64,000 nt of DNA from Sphingobacterium sp. UBA2700 (lineage in GTDB: Bacteria > Bacteroidota > Bacteroidia > Sphingobacteriales > Sphingobacteriaceae): assembly GCA_002354335.1 (NCBI GenBank), contig DELI01000027.1, positions 1 through 64,000 of the forward strand, read 5' to 3'. Positions 1 through 9,600 of this stretch are shown piece by piece. How positions within the stretch are numbered: the first letter of the stretch is position 1; every line of letters begins with the position of its first letter. The notes beneath the pieces were generated by a model. That model did no database searches and was not told where the DNA came from. It worked only from the letters and a program-made list of their open reading frames with translations. A program made the position numbers and the translations under genes.

Positions 1-83
1 TTTTTAGACACCTTCTTTTTTTTTATGCCTATTTATCAGATTCCTTGGAGGGAAATATCTGGTTCGCAATGGTTTTACTTTTC
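1..83. other. left edge, no gene seen
   Basis: This short AT-rich stretch lies downstream of the lipoprotein gene that ends at 84. I see no ORF and no convincing hairpin terminator in it. Confidence 0.4.
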
Positions 84-668
84 TTATAAAGTTTTATCTG
101 CTTTTAAGTTTCCTTGCACTTTATAATAGTTTTCTCCCATCACGCGCACTTTCTGGTTCTTTTCTACGATATAAAAATTGCCCTTCTCATATACTAAGAA
201 CTCAGAAGTCTGATATAAAGTGTTTTTCACGTGCTTATCCACGCTCAACATCTTAACCTTTCCTTCCTCGTTAAATGCAATTCTAACGCAAGCGAGATCT
301 AAATCGGGATTAGTAAAGTTATATTCAATAACCGAATCTACAGTGTCTAACTCGATAAAACCCGCATATGCTGGTTTATTGAGATCAATTGCTTTAAAAC
401 TTGAGAATTCATTATCCCAATCTTTTATCTTCAAATCTTTAGTTTCCTCCTCTTTATCCTTCGTTACGGTTTTATTTACTGTTGGATTTGCTTGTTTTAG
501 CGAGTCTATTTCCTGTTGTATGAAGCTAGGAATATCAAAATATGCTTGTGCCTTCTGCTCTGACTTTTTCTCAACTTCAGGAGAGGAACACGCGTGTAAG
601 CCTAAGGCCAGACCTGCGAATAATACAAGTTTTTTCGATAACTTCTTAGTATACCAATACATCCCCAT
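84..668 (-). CDS. putative lipoprotein of unknown function
   Basis: I do not recognise this 194-aa protein. Residues 10-26 form a hydrophobic signal segment ending in a lipobox (LHAC, Cys27), so it should be a lipid-anchored envelope protein. A charged Lys/Glu-rich linker follows (about residues 30-80), then a compact domain. Its start overlaps the end of gpmI by 23 bp, so the two are probably cotranscribed. ATG at 662 (Met3) is an alternative start. Confidence 0.75.
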   Translation of the reverse strand: MGMYWYTKKLSKKLVLFAGLALGLHACSSPEVEKKSEQKAQAYFDIPSFIQQEIDSLKQANPTVNKTVTKDKEEETKDLKIKDWDNEFSSFKAIDLNKPAYAGFIELDTVDSVIEYNFTNPDLDLACVRIAFNEEGKVKMLSVDKHVKNTLYQTSEFLVYEKGNFYIVEKNQKVRVMGENYYKVQGNLKADKTL

Positions 669-2181
669 TCATTTCTAAAGGAATCTCCAAGTTCATCATC
701 TTCAGAACTGTAGGAGCTACATCTCCCAATTTCCCATTCTTAATATGCTTATACTCACTATCGATTAGAATACAAGGTACCAAGTTTGTCGTATGTGCCG
801 TATTCACAGACCCATCCTCATTCAACATATATTCCGAATTACCATGATCCGCAAGAATAATAAACGAATATCCTTCTCTAAGACCCTGATCAACTACTTG
901 CTTGGTCACACTATCCACTTTCTCTACAGCTTTCACTACTGCTTCAAAAACGCCCGTATGACCTACCATGTCTGGATTCGCAAAATTTAAACAGATGAAG
1001 TCAGGGTGATTTACTACCATATCTTCGCAGATAGCGTCTGCGATGCCTTGCGCGCTCATTTCTGGTTGCAGATCATAGGTTGCAACCTTCGGCGAAGGGA
1101 TCAAGATGCGAGATTCGCCTTCAAACTGCTCTTCGCGTCCTCCGGAGAAAAAGAAAGTCACATGCGGATACTTTTCGGTTTCCGCGATGCGAACCTGTGT
1201 CTTGTGCTGAGCCGATAATGTTTCTCCCAAGGTCTTCGTTAAATTATCCTTTTGGAAGATCACTTTCACGCCTTTGAAAGTATCGTCATATGAAGTCATC
1301 GTCACATAATATAAATCCAATGGATGCATATCATATTCCGGGAATTCCTGTTGAGTCAATGCGATCGTGATCTCTCGGCCACGGTCTGTTCGGAAGTTAT
1401 AGCAAATCACCACGTCGCCATTTTCTATCGTTGCGATAGGGGTGCCGTCTGGTTTTACCATAACGATTGGCTTCACGAATTCATCCGTTACATCATTGGC
1501 ATAAGAAGTTTCGATCGAAGCGATCATATCAGTTGACGGAGTTCCTAATCCTTTTGTCAGTAGGTCGTAGGCTTCTTTTACCCGCTCCCAGCGATTATCA
1601 CGGTCCATGGCATAATAACGGCCGATCGCCGAAGCCACAGTGCCGACGGAGGATACTAAATGCTGATTGAGCTCTCGCATATAGCCAACACCGCCATTCG
1701 GATCCGTATCACGACCATCTAAGAAAGCATGGATGAAAACCTGATCATTACCGAGCTCTGCATTCTTTGCAGCATCGCAAAGCGCTTTCAAGTGTAGGAT
1801 ATGGGAGTGCACCCCGCCATCAGATAGCAATCCAATGAAATGTACTTTCTTATTATTTTCTTTGGCGTAATCGAATGCCCGCTCTAATGTTAAATCTGAA
1901 TTGAATATCCCTTCGTTTGCAGCTTTATTAATGCGCCCCAACTCCTGGTAAACCGTGCGTCCGGCACCTAAATTCATATGTCCAACCTCCGAATTACCCA
2001 TCTGTCCTGCAGGTAAACCTACGGCTTCACCAGATGCCTCCAGTTTAGAATTTGGATAAGTTGCTAGTAAGTAGTCTAGGTATGGAGTTTTTGCAGCTAA
2101 TACAGCGTTTGAATTGTCTTCTTTTCCGTAGCCTAATCCATCCAGGATTAATAATGCTACTCTTTTTTGATCAGAACTCAT
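646..2181 (-). CDS. gpmI: 2,3-bisphosphoglycerate-independent phosphoglycerate mutase
   Basis: Cytoplasmic glycolytic enzyme interconverting 3- and 2-phosphoglycerate using two Mn ions. Visible hallmarks: the N-terminal metal-binding LILDGLG (Asp14), the catalytic serine in GNSEVGHMNLG (Ser64), the phosphate-binding DGRDTDP region, and the C-terminal metal site ADHGNSE. Its 511 aa match the usual family length. A -7 element at 2186-2193 lies 4 nt upstream of the ATG and fixes the start. The lipoprotein gene downstream overlaps it. Confidence 0.97.
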   Translation of the reverse strand: MSSDQKRVALLILDGLGYGKEDNSNAVLAAKTPYLDYLLATYPNSKLEASGEAVGLPAGQMGNSEVGHMNLGAGRTVYQELGRINKAANEGIFNSDLTLERAFDYAKENNKKVHFIGLLSDGGVHSHILHLKALCDAAKNAELGNDQVFIHAFLDGRDTDPNGGVGYMRELNQHLVSSVGTVASAIGRYYAMDRDNRWERVKEAYDLLTKGLGTPSTDMIASIETSYANDVTDEFVKPIVMVKPDGTPIATIENGDVVICYNFRTDRGREITIALTQQEFPEYDMHPLDLYYVTMTSYDDTFKGVKVIFQKDNLTKTLGETLSAQHKTQVRIAETEKYPHVTFFFSGGREEQFEGESRILIPSPKVATYDLQPEMSAQGIADAICEDMVVNHPDFICLNFANPDMVGHTGVFEAVVKAVEKVDSVTKQVVDQGLREGYSFIILADHGNSEYMLNEDGSVNTAHTTNLVPCILIDSEYKHIKNGKLGDVAPTVLKMMNLEIPLEMNGDVLVY

Positions 2182-2185
2182 TACA

Positions 2186-2193
2186 CAAATATA
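2186..2193 (-). promoter_or_regulatory. gpmI -7 promoter element
   Basis: TATATTTG on the minus strand matches the Bacteroidota -7 consensus TAnnTTTG. It ends only 4 nt before the gpmI ATG, so the mRNA should be leaderless or nearly so. Confidence 0.65.
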
Positions 2194-2349
2194 ATATTAA
2201 TGCAGCGAAAAGTATAATTATGATGGTTAAGCTTAGATTTTGTTAAAAATAATTATCCTTGGCATAGTTTTGGTTGTAAAAATTGGAATTTTAGAGCGAT
2301 AAACTTTGATATTTTTAGAGAAGTTCCGATCATTGGAGTTTTTAGAGTC

Positions 2350-2763
2350 ATGATACATCATTTAAAAATAAGCTGCAGACCATTATTATTTTTATGCTAT
2401 GCCCTTCTTATTTTGCCATTATTGTCATTCAGCGCGTATTATAACGACGTTGGAAATGAGATAATGGAAGCTTTTAAATCGAACAATGCAAAAGCGATTT
2501 CGAACTATTTCGGATCGAATGTTTCTTTGTCTATTAAGAGCGATGGTGGCTATTATTCAAAATTTCAGGCCGAGATGTTGCTAAGTGATTTTTTTCAAAG
2601 CAATAAGACCTCAGAGATCAAACAGGTGCAAAGAACTTCGCAAAGCAACAACAGTTTTTATATCGTTTACCAATTAAAAACGTCGGTCGGAACCTACCGG
2701 GTTTTTACGAAGCTTAGCCAAATCTCGGGAGAGACTCAAATTGCTGAACTTAGAATAGAATAA
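2350..2763 (+). CDS. DUF4783 family secreted protein
   Basis: A 137-aa protein with a strongly hydrophobic N-terminus (about residues 11-28) that looks like a signal peptide. The rest resembles the small NTF2-like DUF4783 domain (EIMEAFKSNNAKAISNYF start, YRVFTKL near the end). In Bacteroidota this family is commonly found directly upstream of nadC, as here (73 bp). Function is unknown; probably periplasmic or outer-membrane associated. Confidence 0.85.
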   Translation: MIHHLKISCRPLLFLCYALLILPLLSFSAYYNDVGNEIMEAFKSNNAKAISNYFGSNVSLSIKSDGGYYSKFQAEMLLSDFFQSNKTSEIKQVQRTSQSNNSFYIVYQLKTSVGTYRVFTKLSQISGETQIAELRIE

Positions 2764-2835
2764 CATACATTTTATTGGATTTATCTTTTATTTAAAGTAA
2801 TTTTTATTCATCTTCGCTTAATTTTACATTAATAA

Positions 2836-3693
2836 ATGGAGAAAGAATTTAAAGAAAAGCTATTGCAATTTGTTGAAGAAGCAATAAAAGAGGACGTTGG
2901 GCCAGGAGACTATACCACTCTTTCTACTATTGACGAATCAAAGCAAGGTGAAGCTCAGCTATTAGTTAAGGAATCGGGGATTATTGCCGGTATTGAGGTA
3001 GCTAAGGAAATATTTTTAGCCATTGATCCTAATTTACATTTCGAAATACTTTTAAAGGATGGTGATACGGTGAAATACGGAGATATCGCATTTCGCTTGA
3101 GAGGAGCTATCCATACTATACTCAAAGGAGAACGATTGGTTCTCAATGTCATGCAACGTATGTCTGGAATTGCAACACAAACGGCAAAGTATGTGGCAGC
3201 AATCGCGGGGACCAAAGCTCGCGTTCTAGACACGCGCAAAACAACGCCTTTACTGCGTTTCTTAGAAAAGAAAGCTGTAGAGTTAGGGGGAGGGGTAAAC
3301 CATCGCTTCGCGTTGTATGATATGATTCTCATCAAAGACAATCATGTTGAATATGCTGGTGGCATTACAGCCGCTGTTAATTCGGCCTTATCGTATAAGC
3401 GCGAGCATAACTTAAACATACCTATCGAGGTAGAAGTACGCAACTTTGACGAGTTGAAAGAAGTTATTGCTATCGGTAAAGTAGATCGTGTTATGTTCGA
3501 CAACTTTACGCCAGCACAAGTGAAGGAAGCCGTTAACCTTGTAAACGGTCAATTGGTTACTGAAGCTTCTGGTGGAATCACCCTCGATACGATCGCAGAA
3601 TACGCAAAACAAGGAGTTGATTTCATCTCTGTTGGAGCTTTAACTCACTCGGTTAAAAGTCTGGATTTGAGCTTAAAAGCAAAACTTATTTAG
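2836..3693 (+). CDS. nadC: nicotinate-nucleotide pyrophosphorylase (carboxylating)
   Basis: Quinolinate phosphoribosyltransferase: quinolinate + PRPP gives nicotinate mononucleotide, CO2 and pyrophosphate in de novo NAD synthesis. The active-site blocks RKTTPLLRFLEKKAVELGGG and HRFALYDMILIKDNH are intact, as are the C-terminal phosphate-binding segments EASGGI and SVGALTHS. At 285 aa it is full length. plsY follows within a few bases, suggesting one transcript. Confidence 0.97.
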   Translation: MEKEFKEKLLQFVEEAIKEDVGPGDYTTLSTIDESKQGEAQLLVKESGIIAGIEVAKEIFLAIDPNLHFEILLKDGDTVKYGDIAFRLRGAIHTILKGERLVLNVMQRMSGIATQTAKYVAAIAGTKARVLDTRKTTPLLRFLEKKAVELGGGVNHRFALYDMILIKDNHVEYAGGITAAVNSALSYKREHNLNIPIEVEVRNFDELKEVIAIGKVDRVMFDNFTPAQVKEAVNLVNGQLVTEASGGITLDTIAEYAKQGVDFISVGALTHSVKSLDLSLKAKLI

Positions 3694-3706
3694 TAAATTG
3701 CTGTAT

Positions 3707-4357
3707 ATGATTTCAATCTATCTCGTAGGAATAGTCATATTAGCATATTTATTCGGATCGATCCCTACTGCGGTTTGGTTTGGACAAGCATTCTATGGTG
3801 TTGATGTACGTGAGTATGGTAGTGGGAATGCAGGGGCCACCAATACATTTCGTGTTCTCGGAAAAAAAGCAGGCTCCGTGGTGATGTTTGTCGACATCCT
3901 AAAGGGCTGGACAGCAACTAATTTACCTTATTTATTAGATAGTAGCGTGGTGGGTAATCACGATGCCCCACAATTTGTAAATTTCCAGCTTGCCCTAGGC
4001 GTAATAGCTGTATTAGGACACTTGTTTCCGATATTTGCTGGTTTCCGTGGCGGTAAAGGCGTGGCTACATTATTTGGGATGGTCTTGGCAATTCATTGGC
4101 CCGCAGCCCTATGCTGTGTCACGGTCTTCCTATTCGTATTATTTATATTCCACTACGTTTCGCTAGGATCCATTTTAGCGGGATTTACTTTTCCATTTAG
4201 TATTGCTTTTATTTTTAAGACCACCGTACCTTCGGTTTTATTGTATGGCATTGCAATCTGCGCGTTGATTTTAGTCACTCATCAGAAAAACATCGAACGC
4301 CTACTCAAAGGCAAGGAGTCTAAAATATTTTTATTCAAGAAAAAATCATCCGGTTAA
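3707..4357 (+). CDS. plsY: glycerol-3-phosphate acyltransferase PlsY
   Basis: Integral membrane enzyme transferring an acyl group from acyl-phosphate to glycerol-3-phosphate, the first step of phospholipid synthesis. The three family motifs are present: GSIPTA near the N-terminus, SGNAGATNTFRVLGKKAG, and GGKGVAT. Several hydrophobic helices are visible. I chose ATG 3707 over the in-frame TTG at 3698 that lies 4 nt after the nadC stop; this gives 216 aa. Confidence 0.95.
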   Translation: MISIYLVGIVILAYLFGSIPTAVWFGQAFYGVDVREYGSGNAGATNTFRVLGKKAGSVVMFVDILKGWTATNLPYLLDSSVVGNHDAPQFVNFQLALGVIAVLGHLFPIFAGFRGGKGVATLFGMVLAIHWPAALCCVTVFLFVLFIFHYVSLGSILAGFTFPFSIAFIFKTTVPSVLLYGIAICALILVTHQKNIERLLKGKESKIFLFKKKSSG

Positions 4358-4429
4358 ACTTTTGGGTACAAGTTTTGTTTAATCTTTGTAAAACATTATT
4401 TGTATTGAGTAAACTTAATAACAACGTTT

Positions 4430-5230
4430 ATGAAAAGAATTTTTAAATATACGGCCATGTTAATGTTGGGGGCTTCGATTGCAGGATGTGCGACATCAGC
4501 AATCACTGGTCGTAAATACCTAAAATTGGTAGATTCTCAACAGATTAATGATCAAGCTGCACTTGCCTATAAAGACTTTTTAAGCAAAAACAACTCGAAA
4601 GTAGTTACAGGTACGGCTGCTGCAACCCAGGTTAAACGTGTCGGTAGCAATATCGCTGTGGCTGCAAACCAGTACTTAAAACAATTGGGAATTGCAGACA
4701 AATTTAACTTCAACTGGGAGTTTAACTTGATCGAGAGCCCGGATGTCAATGCATGGTGTATGCCAGGCGGTAAAGTAGCAGTTTATACTGGTATCCTTCC
4801 GGTGGCGAAAAATGATGCTGGACTAGCAACAGTTATGGGACATGAGATTGCACACGCAATCGAAGAGCACTCTGTTTCTCAGTATTCAAATGCTATGGCA
4901 GCACAATACGGTGCACAGATTTTAGGTGCTGCAGGTGCTATGTCTAACAGCAAATACATCGGTATCTTTAACCAATTGTATGGTATTGGCTACCAAGTAG
5001 GCTCATTAAGATTCTCCAGAAATGACGAATTAGCAGCTGATAAAGCCGGTCTTATTCTGATGGCCATGGCGGGTTATGATCCAAATGAGTCTATTAAATT
5101 CTGGGAAAGAATGGCACAAGGTAAGTCAGGAAACCCACCAGAGTGGTTAAGTACTCACCCTAGCGATGCTCGTCGTATTGCCCAATTGCAAGCGATGATT
5201 CCAGAGGTAATGAAATATTATAAGAAATAA
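4430..5230 (+). CDS. M48-family metalloprotease lipoprotein
   Basis: Zinc protease of the BepA/LoiP/Oma1 type, probably acting in envelope protein quality control. A signal peptide ends in the lipobox IAGC (Cys20). The zinc site is HEIAH at residues 138-142, followed by the downstream NDELAADKAG segment that supplies the third ligand. A C-terminal STHPSDARRIAQL motif is typical of the family. At 266 aa it is a minimal version without TPR repeats. The stop codon lies in the foot of the long terminator hairpin that follows. Confidence 0.92.
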   Translation: MKRIFKYTAMLMLGASIAGCATSAITGRKYLKLVDSQQINDQAALAYKDFLSKNNSKVVTGTAAATQVKRVGSNIAVAANQYLKQLGIADKFNFNWEFNLIESPDVNAWCMPGGKVAVYTGILPVAKNDAGLATVMGHEIAHAIEEHSVSQYSNAMAAQYGAQILGAAGAMSNSKYIGIFNQLYGIGYQVGSLRFSRNDELAADKAGLILMAMAGYDPNESIKFWERMAQGKSGNPPEWLSTHPSDARRIAQLQAMIPEVMKYYKK

Positions 5231-5302
5231 ACAAACTAGTATATACTAAAAAAGGAGCTCCCTAACGGGGCTCCTTTTTTTTTGTATATACTAGTTTGTT
5301 TA
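5228..5302. terminator. long bidirectional terminator hairpin
   Basis: A GC-rich 8-bp stem (5254-5261 with 5267-5274, loop CTAAC) is flanked by A6 and T9 tracts and then by a perfect 19-bp outer inverted repeat (5228-5246 with 5284-5302). The whole forms one hairpin about 75 nt long. The foot includes the stop codon TAA of the M48 protease gene. It should terminate transcription in both directions. Confidence 0.85.
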
Positions 5303-5532
5303 TAGTAGTTAGTATTTAGTAGTTAGTATTTAGTAGTTAGTATTTAGACCTAGGGCGAAACATCCTGCTTCTTCCTTAAATCCTTCCTTTCCGGGTTCAG
5401 ACGAAACATTACTAGCGTCAAATAGATTCTAGCGGACATAGAAAAACAAAATCCCCAACGCCATATAGGACGCCCTAGGTCTAACTACTAACTACTAACT
5501 ACTAACTACTAACTACTACCTACTAAATACTA
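5303..5532. repeat. heptamer inverted repeat, element A
   Basis: The left arm has six 7-bp units (TAGTAGT/TAGTATT alternating, 5303-5344) ending in TAGACCTAGGGCG. The right arm is its inverse: CGCCCTAGGTCTA (5471-5483) then seven units (5484-5532, mostly ACTACTA). Between the arms lies one copy of the shared module CCTTAAATCCTTCCTTTCC with TTCAGAC (5374-5402). No ORF is present. Related elements lie at 12094, 27052, 29421, 54023 and 58665. Confidence 0.85.
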
Positions 5533-5544
5533 GTACAAGTCAAA

Positions 5545-5626
5545 CCCAATGTATAACCCTTTCATAACCCTTTCAAAGCCCTTTCAGAACCCTTCTGAAA
5601 GGGCTTTGAAAGGGTTGTGATATGGG
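5545..5626. repeat. 11-bp periodic hairpin, element A
   Basis: CCC triplets start at 5557, 5568, 5579 and 5590, exactly 11 bp apart, then GGG triplets at 5601 and 5612 on the return side. The core is a perfect 24-bp stem (5566-5589 with 5593-5616) with a 3-nt loop. No T-tract follows, so it does not look like a terminator. Similar 11-bp arrays occur at 29324-29378 and 58797-58842. The remainder to 5780 is AT-rich and should hold the ABC operon promoter, which I could not place. Confidence 0.8.
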
Positions 5627-5780
5627 ATAAGAAAGTCTATTACTTGAGGATAGTAAGTTCGGGTTATATTCTTGGGTTTATTGGTTATTCTATTTGATGC
5701 TGTTTGAAAATTATTTATTTTAATTTTTATTGTTACATTTTTGCTTTTAAGGCGACTAACCTAATATAACAACAAACAAC

Positions 5781-6665
5781 ATGAACTTAACGATTAGTAA
5801 TTTAAACAAAACTTATGGTAACGGCGTGAAAGCGCTAGATAATGTTAATTTGACGATAGGGCCGGGTATGTTTGGTTTATTGGGTCCAAATGGTGCGGGG
5901 AAATCATCGCTGATGCGTACTATCGCCACTTTACAAACACCAGATTCTGGAGATATTACTTTTGGGGACATCGATATATTGAGCGATAAGAATGCGTTAC
6001 GTCGCGTTTTGGGATATTTGCCACAGGAATTTGGAGTTTATCCTAACTTATCCGCCGAGGAACTGTTGAACTATTTTGCTAATCTGAAAGGAATCAGCGC
6101 TAAAGCCGATCGCCAAAAGATCGTTACGGAAGTGTTGCAGGTCACCAATCTTTACGACGTGCGCAAAAAGAGCGTAAGCGGCTATTCTGGTGGTATGAAA
6201 CAACGTTTTGGTATTGCGCAGATGTTGTTGAATAATCCGAAATTAATTATTGTTGATGAGCCGACGGCGGGATTAGATCCTGCAGAGCGGCATCGATTTT
6301 TAAATGTTCTTCGTGAGATCGGGGCGCAGCATACGGTTATCTTCTCGACTCACATTGTGGATGATGTTCGTGAGTTATGCCACGAATTGGCGATCATGAA
6401 TGGTGGTCGTGTGCTGTTCCGGGGCTCATCGCAACAAGGCGAGGAGCAGTTGAATGGTAAGATCTGGACGAAGCGCGTTGAACGTAGCGAGTTTGATGCT
6501 GCCAACGCAACCCATAATATCATCTCTTCGAACTATAATCAGGACAATACGCTCAATATCCGTGTGATGAGCGATGTGCAGCCCGACGAATCTTTCCGCT
6601 CGGTGAGTCCTATCCTAGAAGATGTTTATTTTGTAGCCCTTAAAAACGATAGCGTCAATGTTTAG
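5781..6665 (+). CDS. ABC transporter ATP-binding protein
   Basis: A 294-aa ATPase subunit. Walker A GPNGAGKSS (residues 35-43), signature SGGMKQR, Walker B LIIVDEPTAGLD and the H-loop STHIVDD are all intact, so it should hydrolyse ATP. It overlaps the permease-peptidase gene by 8 bp, so the two form one transporter operon. The sequence resembles the ABC-2 exporter type of ATPase. Substrate is unknown. Confidence 0.95.
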   Translation: MNLTISNLNKTYGNGVKALDNVNLTIGPGMFGLLGPNGAGKSSLMRTIATLQTPDSGDITFGDIDILSDKNALRRVLGYLPQEFGVYPNLSAEELLNYFANLKGISAKADRQKIVTEVLQVTNLYDVRKKSVSGYSGGMKQRFGIAQMLLNNPKLIIVDEPTAGLDPAERHRFLNVLREIGAQHTVIFSTHIVDDVRELCHELAIMNGGRVLFRGSSQQGEEQLNGKIWTKRVERSEFDAANATHNIISSNYNQDNTLNIRVMSDVQPDESFRSVSPILEDVYFVALKNDSVNV

Positions 6666-9600
6666 TACCATCTTTACTTTCGAAGTAACACGCTGGTTTA
6701 AACAGCCTGTTTTCTATGTCTATTGCGTTATTTATTTTGCTTTAGCCTATTTTACGACGATCGCTGCATTGGGTGCTTTCGACGCTGTTTCTGCAACGAC
6801 ATCGACTCCTGTATATGTCAATTCGCCATTAAATATCGCGGGATTCTTCAATAGTTTTTCTACGCTGATTTATTTCCTGTTGCCGACCATTATCGGCGCG
6901 GCGGTGTATAGAGACTATCTGTATCACGTACATAACCTATTATTTTCATATCCGCTCGACAAATTAAGTTATCTGTCGGCGAAGTTCCTGAGCGCATTAT
7001 TGGTTGTCAGTTTTGTGGCGATCCTGACAATATTAGGCTATTACATGGCTCAATTTCATCCCGGAATCGATCAGAGCATGTTGGGGCCAAATCGTTTGGA
7101 CGCTTATTTCAGCGGTTTTCTATTGGTTGTATTACCAAACTTTCTATTGTTCGGGAGCATTATTTTTGCTTTGGTTACCTTCAGCAGGAACATATACGTT
7201 GGCTTTGTCTTTGTGCTGCTTCTGTTGTTATTGCAGTCGGTGCTTGATATTGCTACTCGAGATGCCGATAACCGCTATTTGGTTGCGCTGTTAGACCCGT
7301 TTGGTTTCCAGCCAATCACCTATTATACGAAGTATTGGAGCGTTGAAGAACAGAACAATAACTTACTACCGATGACGGGCGTTATGCTGTACAACCGTCT
7401 AATTTGGTCGGGTTTGGCAGTGCTGATCTTAGGTTTGGTCTATTACAAGTTTTCCTTCTCGCAATTGGGCATTAGCTTCACACGTTCAAAGTCTTCTGAG
7501 CGCGTTACGAAGAATAACTTCGGTAGCATTATTAAGATTGATTTGCCAAAAGTCGGGATATCGCATTCTTTTTTCAATAATTTAAAATTGAGCTGGCGAT
7601 TGAGCCACATCGACTTCAAGTATGTCGTAAAGAACTGGACGTTCATCATCCTGTTGCTGATAGCTGCTTTATTTGTATTGGCGGTGATGTCTGTCGGGGG
7701 GATGCTATATGGAACGGTGACTTATCCGGTTACCTGGCAGGTCCTGCAAACGATGGGTGGAATATACAGTTTCTTCCTCGTGATCATGATCTTGCTGTTT
7801 GCGGGAATGCTTATACAGCGTGATCAACAGAGTAATATGAAATTGCTGATCGACTCGACATCCGTTCCTAACTGGGTATTATTGAGTTCCAAATTTATTG
7901 CTTTAATGAAGATGACTATTGTTGTCCTCATCATCAGCATGCTGACCGGTATAATCTATCAAATATATAATGGCTATTTCAAGTTCGAGATTGGACATTA
8001 CCTGTACGAACTGTTTATCCTGGACTACTTGAAATATGTGGTATTGATAGGTTTTGCTTTATTTATACATGGTTTCTTCCGCAATTACTTCGTCGGGTTT
8101 ATCGTTTGTCTAATCATTGTTTTAGGTATTCCGTTTCTTTCCAAGATTGGTGTTGAGCAGGCGATTTATAAATTCAATAACGGCGCTAGCTATCAATATT
8201 CGGATATGAATGGCTATGCCGATATCCGTCATTATTTATATTATCGGTTATATTGGTTGTTGTTTACCGCTGTCTTATTTGCCTTGACTTTATTGTTCTG
8301 GCGTCGCGGTATCATCTCGAACGTGAAAGATAGATTGCAACAATTTGCTCTGCGTTTTAAGGCGCCTATCGTAATTCCAGCGTTACTGTCGTTGATTGCT
8401 TTCGTCGGATTAGGATATGCGATATACTATGTAAACAATGTCGTTTCGACGCGCTATTCCAACAAAGAAAAAGAGTTGCAGCAGGTAGATTATGAGAAAA
8501 AATACAGGCATTTCCAAGATTTGCCTATGCCACGATTGGTGAGCGTATTTGCGAAGGTCGATATAGCCCCGAAAGACCGTCATCTTCAGGCAGAGGGCGA
8601 TTTTATCTATGTGAATAAAACGGCGCAGCCTATCGATTCGATGTTTATGCGATTTAATGGATCCGTGAAGACGATTGTTAATTTGGATCGTAAGATTAAA
8701 AATACGGTTAAGGATAGTATTTTGGAAGTCAATATCTATCATTTGCAGGAGCCTTTGATGCCTGGTGATAGTTTGAAAATTAAGTATCAACTTACTAGCC
8801 TTTCGAATACATTCTTGATGGATCGTTCCTTGATATTGGAAAATGGGACATTCTTTAATAATTCCGTTTTTCCATCTTTAGCCTACGAAGATGGTGTAGA
8901 GCTTGTTGACAATAGGGTTCGCGAGAAGTATAAATTGGCGCCACGCGATCGTATGGCCGACCCGCGCGATAGCAGCAAATTGGGGAATACCTATATCTCG
9001 AAAGATGCCGATTGGATAGATTTTGAGGCGATTGTAAGTACGAGTCCTGATCAGATAGCGATTGCGCCAGGCTACTTGCAGAAGGAATGGGAGGAGAATG
9101 GAAAGAAGTACTTCCATTATAAAATGGATAGCCCTATCCTTAACTTTTACTCGTTTATTTCGGCGAAATATGAGGTGAAGAAAGAGAAAGTGAACGGCAA
9201 GAATATGGAGATTTACTATCATAAGGGGCATGAGTATAATCTGGACCGTATGATGGCTTCGATTAAGAAATCCTTAGGATATTACGAGTCGAATTTCAGC
9301 CCATATCAGTTCAATCAGTTGCGTATTATTGAGTTTCCTAGTACGCACGGTACGTTCGCGCAAGCCTTTGCGAATACGGTTCCATTCTCCGAGGGTATCG
9401 GTTTTATTGCCAAAGTAGACGATGAAAATCCAGACGCAGTAGACTATCCGTATTCGGTCGTAGCACATGAGTTTGCACATCAGTGGTGGGCGCATCAGGT
9501 GATTGGGGCAAATGTGAAGGGAGCTACCATGATGTCAGAGTCTTTGTCTGAATATAGTTCCTTGAAAGTGTTGGAGCATACTTACGGGAAAGGACAAATG

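Noticed and set aside
220..678. 152-aa plus-strand ORF opposite the first lipoprotein
   Set aside because: It is the antisense shadow of a gene with a clear lipobox and has no recognisable domain of its own.
5303..5344. TAG-triplet arrays as a TRAP-type RNA binding site
   Set aside because: TRAP binds GAG/UAG triplets spaced by 2-3 nt and regulates trp genes. Here spacing alternates, both strands carry arrays and no trp gene or mtrB is present.
5303..5532. Heptamer arrays as a CRISPR array
   Set aside because: Units are 7 bp and contiguous with no unique spacers, and no cas genes are nearby.
5545..5626. 11-bp hairpins as ordinary rho-independent terminators
   Set aside because: No U-tract follows the stems, and true terminators are already present nearby at 5228-5302.
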